In this document: positions 8,562 through 19,400 of the stretch, one piece after another
Position numbering within the stretch: the first letter of the stretch is position 1
Layout of the letters: every line of letters starts with the position of its first letter
DNA from: Hydrogenophaga sp.
GTDB lineage: Bacteria > Pseudomonadota > Gammaproteobacteria > Burkholderiales > Burkholderiaceae_C
NCBI RefSeq assembly: GCF_030373245.1
Contig: NZ_JAUCZF010000001.1
Span: 558,001 to 622,000, forward strand
Direction of reading: 5' to 3'
Length of the DNA stretch: 64,000 nt
Position numbers and translations under genes: made by a program
The notes under the pieces: generated by a model
Database searches by the model: none
Seen by the model: only the letters and a program-made list of their open reading frames with translations
Told to the model about the DNA's origin: nothing

Positions 8562-10289
8562 TCAGCCTCCGTAGTTCTCAGCCATCTGCGTGACGAACTC
8601 ATCCACGAACACGTTCATGTCCACCGCGATCTCCTTGATGCGCGTTTGCAGGTAGTTGTATCCAAAGAGCGCGGGGATGGCCACACCCAGACCCGCCACT
8701 GTGGCAACCAGCGCGGCAGCAATGCCTGGTGCGATGGCGTTCACGTTCACATCGCCGGCTGCCGCAATTGCTGCGAACGTGATCATCACGCCCACCACCG
8801 TGCCCAGGAGACCCAGAAAGGGCCCGCCGGAGATGGCAATGGTGAGCAGCACCATGCTCTTGTCCAGGCGCTGACGCTCGCGGGTGAGCTGCGCGTCCAG
8901 GCTGGCCCGCACAGCAGCCATGGCGTTGGCAGAGACGACCGGGAGCCCGCCTTCGGAGTGCGCCGCGGTGGAAAAGCGGCCCACCAGCTCGCGCGCACCC
9001 ACCTGATAGATGCGGTGCAGGGATGATTGAGCAAAGTCTTTTTCGCGCGCTGCGAGTTGATCCAGCCGTTGCACGTGTCCTTGGGTCACCGGTTCGGCCT
9101 TGCGCAGCGAGGTCGTCAGCTTCACAAAGGCTTCGGAAAACTGCAGGTTGTTCTTGGTTTGGGCAGATATCAGGACCGCCTTGCGGTACATCACCCAAAG
9201 GGCAATGAAAAACATAAACACACAAATCACCACCACCACCCAGCCATCGATGGTGAGGTTGTTCATGGTCGCCATGAAATAGCCGGTTTCGCCGCCCGCT
9301 TCGGTGGTTTCCTCAGGACTGAACTTCACCAGCTGGCTGTTGAGGCCTTGAGACGTGGCCTGCAGCCGCATCCAGTCGGCGCTCCGTGCGCCGCTGGCGA
9401 CGTGGACTTCGTCGATCTCACCCCTCAGGCCTGCACCCACACGCAAAGCACCCCCTGGCGCAAATGCGGCCGCCAGATCGGCTGCTGGCAAACCGTCGAG
9501 GTACAGCGCGGCACCGCTGGGGCCATGCACCACCGCCAGATGATGCCACCCGCCAACACTCAAGGAGCCCGTGGCCTGGGCGCGGGCGCCCGCCATTTCC
9601 AGAGACGGTATGCCGGCCTGCAGCGCCAGCGTGAGGTCTCCATAGCGCAGCAGTTCACCGTCAGCGGTATCGGGCTTGAACCAGGCTGAGAACGTGAAGG
9701 CGCTGGCCGATTGAAGTGACGCACTGTTCAGTTCCAGACCAGCGCCGTCGGCCTGCAACCGGGCCGCACCAGCGATCAATCCGCTGGCGCTGAAGGTCAC
9801 GGTCCCAGCGCTGGCCGGGTTGCCTGCTGGCGAGGCGTCTTGCGGCAGGCCCGTGGAATCGCTGAGGTGCCAGGTTGCGACCTGGGTCTCGTCGTACACC
9901 GGCGCCGCATTGGCGGCCACAGCCTGATCGTTGCCGTAGTAGAGCCAGATGTGCTGGGCACCGCTGCCGGGCGAAATCGTTGGCACCCGCACCCAGACAA
10001 AGGCCAGCTCGTTGAGCACATCAAAGCGTTCAATCTGAAAGGGCAACTCGGTCTTGTCGTCCTCGGCCACGAAACGGATGTCGATACCGTTCTCGCCCGC
10101 GCTCAGGAAGTCGAAGTTACCAGTGGACAGGCGAATCAGCACCGGCGCGCCTTGCACTTCTGCGGACAGCCCGATGGACTGGGTGTCGAGCGAGATCTTT
10201 TTCCGGATGGTCCAGGCTTCGTTCCACCAGGCGTGAGCCGACAGGGGCAGCAACAGCGCGCACAAGGCAATGGTGATAAGGCGTTTCAT
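8562..10289 (-). CDS. DUF2341-LamG-ExbB/MotA chimeric proton-channel protein
   Basis: A 575-residue fusion. It has a signal peptide (1-20, ending LSAHA), a DUF2341 domain (about 25-130, starting WWNEAWTIRKKI), a LamG/concanavalin-like lectin domain (about 137-300, with FTFSAWFKPD and WHHLAVVHG), a transmembrane segment (about 349-370), then a MotA/TolQ/ExbB channel domain with its transmembrane pair (PFLGLLGTVVGVMITFAA and VATVAGLGVAIPALFGYNYL). The N-terminal half should lie in the periplasm, where LamG folds often bind carbohydrate or protein. With ExbD and the TonB-like protein it would form an energy transducer that also carries a binding head. A longer frame exists from 10343, but the start at 10289 gives a proper signal peptide. 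Confidence 0.88.
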   Translation of the reverse strand: MKRLITIALCALLLPLSAHAWWNEAWTIRKKISLDTQSIGLSAEVQGAPVLIRLSTGNFDFLSAGENGIDIRFVAEDDKTELPFQIERFDVLNELAFVWVRVPTISPGSGAQHIWLYYGNDQAVAANAAPVYDETQVATWHLSDSTGLPQDASPAGNPASAGTVTFSASGLIAGAARLQADGAGLELNSASLQSASAFTFSAWFKPDTADGELLRYGDLTLALQAGIPSLEMAGARAQATGSLSVGGWHHLAVVHGPSGAALYLDGLPAADLAAAFAPGGALRVGAGLRGEIDEVHVASGARSADWMRLQATSQGLNSQLVKFSPEETTEAGGETGYFMATMNNLTIDGWVVVVICVFMFFIALWVMYRKAVLISAQTKNNLQFSEAFVKLTTSLRKAEPVTQGHVQRLDQLAAREKDFAQSSLHRIYQVGARELVGRFSTAAHSEGGLPVVSANAMAAVRASLDAQLTRERQRLDKSMVLLTIAISGGPFLGLLGTVVGVMITFAAIAAAGDVNVNAIAPGIAAALVATVAGLGVAIPALFGYNYLQTRIKEIAVDMNVFVDEFVTQMAENYGG

Positions 10290-10346
10290 GTTGATCAGAA
10301 AGGTTGAAATGCGAGCCAGGGTCTCGCCGGGCACGAGCACCAAGAT

Positions 10347-10405
10347 ACGAACGAACCGCGACGTTCGTGTTACAGCGAACCAGGATTAGCCGTTCGGACT
10401 ATTCG
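10347..10405 (-). promoter_or_regulatory. candidate control region of the DUF2341-ExbB operon
   Basis: The gap between tpsA and the DUF2341-ExbB gene holds two elements. One is CCGTTCGGACTATTCG (10390-10405), a form of the motif seen before the secretion and eps operons; it runs into the tpsA stop. The other is a perfect inverted repeat, ACGAACG-N8-CGTTCGT (10347-10368), about 60 bases upstream of the start. Neither is followed by a T-run, so operators fit better than a terminator. Confidence 0.4.
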
Positions 10406-13400
10406 CCATAGCCCAGTACGTCCACGCGCACCACCGAGGGGCGCAGTGAAGCCGCGATTTCCTGTGCCGCCTTGGCCGACTCGGCAGCAGCCTGATTCAA
10501 AGCCTCAACCACCTTGCTGGTGTCGTCGCCGCCTGTGGTGGCGCCAGACGATGCCGCCGTCACTGCGCTGGTATCGGCCACGGGCGTGCCGGCCGAGCTG
10601 CCGCTTACCGTGATGTTGTCGGCGCCCAGCACCACTTGAGCGGCGATGTTGAGGTTGCCCGCGCGAATGCCCGCGTCGCCAGCGTTGACCGTGCCCTTGG
10701 GCGCGATCAGATCCACATCGCCGGCGGTGATGCCGTTGGTCGACAAGGCGCCGATGCCAGAGCCAGAGGCAGCACCCAGGAGCTCCTGCGTCACCCGTCC
10801 CTGCGCGTCCACTTGGATCACGGGCGGCGGCACAGCCGAAGCCGTCTTGGCGCCTTTGCCGGCATCGATGTCACCCTCGCTGGACCACAGCAGCACGTCA
10901 CCCCCGCCTACGGTGAGCACGCGCGACTGGTTGACCAGCATGTCGTCTCGGGTGAAGGCGCGGATGTCGCCGGTCTGCGATGCCACCACACCCAGCACGT
11001 TGTTGCCCACGTTCACGAGGTTGGCCGGTGTGTTGGCCAAGCCCACTATCAGGCCACCGCCGGGGACCAGCACATCGATGTTGCCGCCGCGCTCGGTCTT
11101 GATGCGGCTGGCGAACAGGTTGAGGCTGCCCTCATAGTTCGTGAACCGACCCTGGTCGTCTGTTTCACCGATCCCAGGGAACACCAGTTCCAGCGCCGCG
11201 TAGCCGCGCTCGAAGCTGCCCGCAAACTCACTGCCAGCCTCGTTGGCTTGTCGCCCGGTTGTTCGCAGTGCCGTGAAGATGAATTCGCGCACCCGGTCGC
11301 TCTGAGCCTGTGCCGGCAGTTCGCGCAATGCGGTCACAGCGGCTGGCGCGGCCTCGGCGGTCAGCGTCCCGTCGCCGGTGAGCCAGCGCGCCAGGGTCAG
11401 ATCGGTGTCGCTGATCGGGCCGGCGCTGAGCCGTTCCGAGAGCCGTTGCAGCGAGCCGGCGGCGTCAAACCCCTGGCCGCCCACGCCCGCCAGCACCTGA
11501 AGATCGGCGCCGCGAGGGCTCAGGTTGGGGTTGTCCAGATCACCCCGGCTCACAATGCCCCCTGATGTTCCGAGGTTGATATTGCGTTGCGCACTCACCG
11601 TGAGCACACCTTCGCCGCCCACGCGCACGCCGTCGTTGTCGGTGCGCTGCGCACCCGAGGTGTAGATCACATCGCGACCAGCCTGCACGGTGCTGCGATC
11701 GCCCGAATTGGCGTGCTGGATGTTGAGGTTGAAGTCGGTGATGTCGCGTCCTGCGCGAACCTCGATCGCCTGGGCCACGGAAAGTGTGGTGGCCGGCAGG
11801 CCGCCTGTGGCCGCCCCAGCTGCCGACACGCCTCGCACATCGCCCGCGACTGCGTAGACCTTGGCGGTGCTGCTGTCGCCAGCGTGTACGGGTACGGCGC
11901 CGTTGAGTGCAGCTGCCGTGGGAGCCAGCAGCAGCGCCACGTCTTGCGCTGGCCGCAGCACGCCAGCCACCGCAGCGGGATCGTTATCGCTTTGCCTCAG
12001 TGAGTCGTTGAGCTGCACCCCCCCCTGGGCCAGGATTTCGAGTCGCCCCGTCGCTGAGGGCAGCAAGGTGGTCGACCCTTGCCCGCTGCCGTTGACCGCC
12101 ACATCGCCTGTGAAAGCGGTCGCCCGCAGAGAAGGGGCCAGCAAGTTCAGTGTCGGCACTGTGGTCGCCGGAAACTGCGACGAGAACACCCTTTGCAGGC
12201 CAGCTGCCCCGTCGCCCAGGGTATTGCCGGTGCCCCCCTGCAACACCGCGTTGCCATTGAGGCTGGACAAGGTGGCTCCGCTGTCGGACCCGTAGGTGGA
12301 GAAGTAGCTCACGCGCTCCGCAGGTCTGCCTTGCGTTGCACTGGTTCCACTGCCGACGTTGGCGAGATCCAGAAACCGATTCGAGAAAGTGCTACTGAAG
12401 GACTGCGGCAAGAGCGTCGGGTTGATCACTGCCTGAAGATTCACGTCACCCCGAGCGCGCACGCTCGCCTGAGCATCGCCCAGTGCCACCACGGTGTAGA
12501 CCGCACCACCGGACGCGTAGCCGCTTGCCACCTGGCCGCCTGCCACCACCCGCAAGCTGCCGTTGTCAGCGTAGTACTGCCCGCTGAGCACGTCAGCGCC
12601 TGCCTCCACCGTCACATTGCCGCCACCGGTCCTGACCAGTCGGCTGGCGTCGGGCGTGGCAGAGGCCATGCGCCCCTGCGTCGGCGCGCTGGCCGACAGG
12701 TTTCGCACGGTGTTACCAGCGCTCACGCTGACGTCACCGCCGCCCAGCGCACCCACGCCTTGCCGGAACTGGTCAAAACGGACCCACCAGGCCAGACTGC
12801 CCTGTCCGGTTTCGTACTGGCCTGTTTCGGTGTTCAACCGTCCCTGGCGAAACAGCCATTGGGAATAGAGCTGGTTGGAAGGCGCCCCCTCAATGTTGCG
12901 TCCTGCGCTCAGGCTCACATCGCCCCCCTGGTGCGTGAACAGAGCGCGCTGGCGGGCAATGGGTTCGACGAAGTTCTCCAGCGGATCATTCAGGCGCCCA
13001 GCGGTGTAAATCACCGAGCTGTCGGAAGCGAGCCGGATGTCTTGCGCCGCCGCCAGCTCGATGTCGCCCGTGCCGGTGCGGATCAGCTTGCCCGCGGCCA
13101 GCGTGAGGTCGCCCGTGCTGCTGCTGGAGGTCTGCATCGGGTTGGCAGCCCCCGCATCAGCCCCAGCGACCAGGCGGTAGCTCCAGGACTCGCCGCCGCG
13201 TACCGCTGCACTCTGGAGTTCTGCCGAGCGGGCCGCATTGCCGCTGCCCGTGGTCGGCGTGGCGACGGCAAAACCGTCCGACAAGTTGCTGTTGACGGTG
13301 ACGTTACCCTGAGCGCGCAACGTCAGCACGCCGGCCTCACCACCGGCTGCGCTGTTGACCAGGTTCCAGTCTGGCGCGGCCGTGTCTTCGCCCAGGTTCA

Positions 13401-16400
13401 GGTTGCCCTGCGAGCGCACCTCGGTGCCGGAGACGATGTGAAAGCGGGGGTCGTCAGCCTGGCCCAGGCGGGACTTGATCGCCGCGTGGTTGGTGGCGAA
13501 CGCGTCGTCGTTTTCGTTGATGGTGGTCAGGCTCAGCGTGGTGTCCGTGCTGTCACCCGTGGCGTTGAGCGTGTTGATGTTGTTGTAAACCCGCACGGCT
13601 TCCAGATCGACACGGTCTGCGCCAATGATCTGGCTTTGCAGCGCCGTCACCGCCACGTCGTTGCCCTGACGCAGGGCGCGCAGCTTCACATCGCCAGCCT
13701 CGCCACCAGCGCCGGCGGACACATCGATGACCGAGCCCGCACGCAGGTCGAGCGTGCCGCGCTGGGCAGACAAAGCCACCCGACCGCCATCGCCGCCCGT
13801 GGCAGCGGTGGCTGCGCTCACCCGCGCCGTGTTTTCCAGCACCACCGATTCACCGGCGTACAGCCCCACCTGGCCGGCGTCGCCGCGGCGGTCGGCGGTC
13901 GCCGCCACCACCGCACCACCTGCCACGCGGATCGAGCCCGCATCGGCGCTGATCTGCACCCGGTTGGCCGCCACGCTGTCGCCAGCTGCCACCACCACGT
14001 CGCCGGTCCGTGCGCGCACAGCAACCTCGCCGTCCAGACCGCTGTTTTGAAGGGCCGAAAACAAGGTGGACGCGTTATCGAGCACATTCACGTCGATGTT
14101 GACTCGTGCACCCTCGCCGCGCTGCGCCAGCGCGTCTTCGGAAGTCTGGCCTGTCAGGTTTTGATCGGCCAACAAGAGCCTCCCCTGGGTGGCACTCGCG
14201 CTCAGGGTGCCACCGTCTGCACCGGGTGCGCCCGAAACATTGATGCGGGCGTCGTCGGCCAGCACGACGTTGCCGACATCGCTCACCAGCGTCACATCGC
14301 CACCCGCGGTGCCTCGGGTGACGTCGAAAAACGCCACGGACCGGCCCGCCACGTCGATGCGGGCGTTCTCGCCCAGCGTGAGGTCACCCTGGGTCGCGTT
14401 CAAGACCATGGCGCCGCTGGGCAGTTCCGCGGCGGTGTCGAAGTTCAGCGAACCCGCGCTGGCCGACCAGCTGGCGCCCAGCGCGCCACTGGGCGCCAGC
14501 GCCTGGCTGGGCGCCAGGCTGGCAATGTCGAGCCGGCGCGCACCGGCCTCCAGCGCCTGCGAAGCACCGCTTTCGCCGCTCAGCCGAGCCGTGGCGATAC
14601 GGGTCTCTGCCTCCAGCCGGGTCGTGCCGCGCTGGCCCTGCGCCACGACTTCGTCGGCTTGAAGCTCGATGCGATCAAACCCGCTCAGCGTCTTGTTTCC
14701 CTCACCCAGCACCAGCTGGCGCGTGACCACGTTGAGCACGCCTGCACCGCCCGATGCGGTCGCAGCGGTCACCGCCTGCGGATTCGAGAGCTGCACACGG
14801 TCAGCTTGGAGGGTCGCCGTGCTGCCTGCGTTGTCCACGCCCGCTAGCCCGGCGGCCTGCACCGAGAGGCTCTTGAGCGTGTTCTGGCCCGATCCGTCGG
14901 TGCTGCCCACGCGCACGTTACCGTGCAGGTCAACGGTAGAATAACTCGTGAGCGTGAGTTCATCCAGTTGGCCCAGGTTGTCAAGCTCCGCCTGGGTAAA
15001 GTTCACGCCACCCACAGGCGCGCTGTCTGCACCCAGGCTGACGCGACTGGCACCCACCGAGAGCAGGCCATCGTTGCGGATTTCGGACTGGCCCACGAAA
15101 CCAAAGTTCTGCGTCGCATCCAGCACAATGGATTTGGACGACTTCACCGAACTGGTGGTTTCGCTCAACAGGGTGCCAGCGCTGCGATCGGGCGCACCCG
15201 TGCGGTTAAAACTCACCGGACGCGACGAGGCAATCAGGGCGGCGCCATTGCCCTGCGTTTCGTAGCGTTGTACGGGCTGGTTGGCATCGCTGAGTGAACC
15301 GCTGGTTTCCACCGCCGCCTCAGCGCCCAGCCTCAAGGTGTCTTGCGCGGCCAGGATCACCTCGGGTGCACGAAGGGCACTGGCCGCGTCGTTGGCCAGG
15401 GTCAACCGGTTGGTCTGCACCTGCAGCTCAGTTGCATCTGCGTTGCGCACGCGGGTGCCACCCAGGAACAAGCTGTCAGCGCCCAGCACATTCAGCTGAT
15501 CGACCTGCACTTGCGTGGCGTTCGCACCCATTGCAGGCGCAACCCCTGAGCCACCCGCGATCACCAACTCGGGGGCACTGATGTCCACTGTACTGCCGCG
15601 TCCTCCCCCGGCGGCCGCGCCGAGCACGCGGCCATCCAGCTCCAAGCGAGACAGTGTGGCCAGCGAAAGCTGCCCGGCATCGCGCGCCAGCGAAGCGGAG
15701 CCTTCGAAAAAGTCAGAAGCCTGCGTCAGCGTGAATTCGGAGCGCTGTTGCACCTGATCGCGGGTCAGAACCTGCACGCTGCGCCAGTCACCCTGGCGCG
15801 GAGCATTGGCGCGACCGTCGGTGATGTAGCCCGCCGCCACACGCACTCCATCCTGGCGCGTGTAGGACTGGCCCGGGAATAGTGGCGTGGCATCGCTCAG
15901 CCGCACGGCCAGCGCACCCGGCAGCAGCGCGTAGTGCGCGGGCAGCAGGGTATACGTGCCATCTGCCAGACCCGGTACGCCCGCGAGGTACACCGCCTCA
16001 CCCGGTGAGAGGTCCAGTGGCTCCTGGGGGTCGGCTGGGGCAAAACTGCTGGTGCGCCCGGGCAGGATGGCAAAAGTGCCAGCATCTCTGAGGATGTCGC
16101 GGCTGCCGCCTGGGCCGACCGTGAATTCGTAAGCCTGCAAGTCGCCGCCGCCCGACACATTGACCTCGGACCCGGCTTGCAGCAACACGTTTTGTCCATT
16201 GAGGCGCACAGACTTCTCTGGCAGCCTTTCGATCTCGACCTGGGCCGCCGGGCTTTCACCCAGGCTCACCACCCAGTCGGTCCCGTTTCGGATCTTTCCC
16301 AGCGGCGCGGTTTGCGCGCCCCCCGCCACCGATGTCATGCTGTTTTCTGCCAGCACCAGATCGCCCGTGGCATTGAGCTCAATCTGGCCCAGCGGTGCTT

Positions 16401-19400
16401 CGAGACGCCCAGCCTGCGTGATGTTGTTGGCATTGATCGTCAGCGAACCCAGCACCGACAGCGCATCGGCCGGCGCATTGCCCACCGATTCGATGCGCAC
16501 GTCGCGCCCGATGGCGTCCACCTGCACATCGCTGAAGCTGTTCGGGCTCACCACGCCACCGCGCAGCAGCAGGTCGCCGCTGGTGCTGATGCGTGCGACA
16601 TGTTCGATGGAGCCAGATGGTGTGCCGGCACCACCGGGTTGCTTAACAGCATTGAGCTGCACCTGCTCGGTACCGGTGAGTTCGGTGCTTGCCATGCCCT
16701 GCAAGCGCACATTGCCGGCCAGCTCCACCAGCCGACCCTGGGCGCTGAGCGTACCGCCGTTGAGGCTGCTGCCTGCAGTGCCCGTCCGGCCGGACTGATC
16801 GAAGTTGCCCAGACGGATCGCGTCAGCGCGCAAGGTCACATTGCTCTGGTCTGTCTCGATGCGTGCGGCGTCGAGCTGCAACTCGGCCAGTGGCTGGGAC
16901 CGGCCCTCGCCCAGATTCAGGCCATCGGCCAGCGTGATGCCGTCGCGGCTGGCGAAACGCAGGCGGTCAAACCCGGCGGCTTCTAGCGCGTCGGTGCCCA
17001 GACGAGCACGCACCTCGCCGGAATCGGCCAGTGGCGCGTCGGGCGAAAGCCCCGCCGCCTGCGGTGCCACAGCGTTGGACAGCAGCATGGTGCGGGCGGG
17101 CGCATTCGCCGGGTCGGCCTGGGTGACCCTGGCATTGGCGGACAAGCCCACCTCCAGCGTGCCAGCGCGCTGCGCTGGCGAGCCGCCTTGCGCAGCGAAC
17201 GCACCGTCCAGCAACAGACTTTCCTCGGCAAACAGGGCCACCTGCCCCGCGTCGCTGGCGCGCTCGCGTCCAATACCGCCTGCGGCATTGACTTCGTCCA
17301 GGCGGACCGGCGCCGCCCCCGACACATCGATCAAGGACCCCGCCTGGGTCACCAGAGAACCCGTCTGCGCCCTCAGGTTCACACGGCCACCTGTGCGCAC
17401 CTCACCCTGCAGTCGGCCCTGGGTATCCTGAAAGGTCTGCACCGTACCGCTGACGTCGAGCAGCGCTTGCGAGCCCAGCCACAGGGTGTTCGCGTCGGGC
17501 GCGGCGCCGAGCTCGGTCGCGGGCTTGTTCAGGTTGGCAGTGATCTCCCCCCCGCGCGCCACCACGGCTCCCTCCACCAGGATCTGGTTTCGCGCATTCA
17601 GCGCGACACGTTCTCCGGGATCGACCTCCACACGAGCGCCGCGTTCGATGACCAGCGCACCAGTGCCCGCGGTGCCGCCATTGGCCGTGAGCGAGAGCGA
17701 TGCGCCCTCGCGTTCGACCGCGTCGCGCACAACCGTTCTGCTGACGTCGGCGATCGCACTGCCAGTGGGCAGTGCAGGGGCCAGGGGCAGCAGCTCACGC
17801 TCGCGCACCACCGGTGCCAGGGCAGTGCCTTGCGCCACCACCAGGCGGTCCAGCGCCGAGACGTTGTACTGCGCAAAGCCGCCTTGCGTGAAAAATCTCG
17901 GATCGAGCTGCAAGGTGTCTGCCGCCGTGGCGCTGGCGGAGCCGCCGATCTGCACATTCCCAGCACCGATGGTCAGGCTTCCACCCGCGCCAAACCCTTC
18001 GGCCAGCAGGCTCGTATTGCCCAGACCCGTGACGTTGAACCCGCGCACCGTCAGGTCACCACCCTCGCCATAGCGTGCGCTGCCATCGGCTTCCATCACG
18101 ACACCCGCGCTGGCGTCCAGCACCACGCCCTGCCCCAGTGCGACCGTGCCTCGAGATAGGTACTCACCCACCGTAGATCCGCTTGCCGTGCTCTGCGCCG
18201 TGACGGTGATCGACCCGCCATCCACTGGCGGCAAGGCGCCGTTTGGCGAAACGCCCGCTCCCGGCAGGCGGTTCACAAAGCTGCCGCGTGCCGTCAACTG
18301 CACACCGTTGTCGACGCGAACCTGGGAGTCCCGACCACCCAGGTTGGCGCTGCGAGCGTCGAGAACGATATGACCTCCGGGAGCATCGACGTTGGCCTTG
18401 ACCGTGATCTCAGGCGCGGTGATGCGCACCGAACCACCCGGCGCGGCGCGCAGCGCATCTCGCACAACCGCGGCCTGGTTGCTGAACACGGTGAGATCGG
18501 CGACGCGGTCTTTGCCGAGCAGCTCGGCATCAATGCTGAGCGTGGTGTTCTGGGTGGGAGACAGGAGGTTGCCGCTGCTGAAGTCGCGCGGCAGGTCCGG
18601 ACGCTCGCGCGTCAGGACGACTTGCTGATTGAGGCGGAAATCACCAGTGGCCTCGGCGCCCACCGTGAAGCGGGCCCCGCGCGGCGCCTGACCGCTGAGC
18701 AGTTGGCGATCTCCCACCACGGTGCGCCCTTGCACCTCGCCCTGGAAGTAGGCGGCTCCCGCGCTCTGCAGGTTGAGGCTGCCGGCATCCTTGCCTTCGG
18801 TATAGCCTTGCACTACCCGCCGCGCACTGGGCAGCTCGATCACTTCGCGCTCGTTCCAGCGGCCGTAGTCCACTTCGAAACGGCTCACGATCGCGTCGTA
18901 TCGGGTGTCGGCATTGGCATCGGCCAGGTCGACCAGCTGGCCGTTGGCAGACAACACCGTGGTTTTGGCCACGCCTTGCTGGAACGCCACGCTGCCACCC
19001 GAGAGGTCGAACACAGCGCCTTGTTCCACCACCGTCTGACCTTGCGAGCGCAATGTCACCTGGCCGCCTGCGGTCGAACGCTCAGCGATGCCGCGCTGCA
19101 GCTGACCGCGGTAGTTCTCCAGGCTGTCGCGGGCAATCAGGGTGTTCTTGCCCGCGTCGGCGTTGGCAATTGCCTGCTCGATGTCCACAAACGCCTTCTC
19201 ACCGCGCAAGGGACCGTTGCGGTTGACGGGCGAGTCCTTCAGCTCGTCGCCGCGCAACTCCACTTCCACCGTGTTGCGCGCGGCCGATACGTTCACCCCC
19301 GCCAAACCTGCGACGTCGACCCTCGTACCCTGCTCGATGTGCAGGCGCGCCGCGCCAGAGGGCGTCAGAACGCCTTCAATGTCACCGTTGATCCTCACGG

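Noticed and set aside
12079..14847. A 922-codon open frame on the plus strand inside tpsA
   Set aside because: It is antisense to the strongly G+C-biased tpsA gene, which leaves long open frames on the other strand. The translation is rich in His, Arg and Gln and shows no domain.
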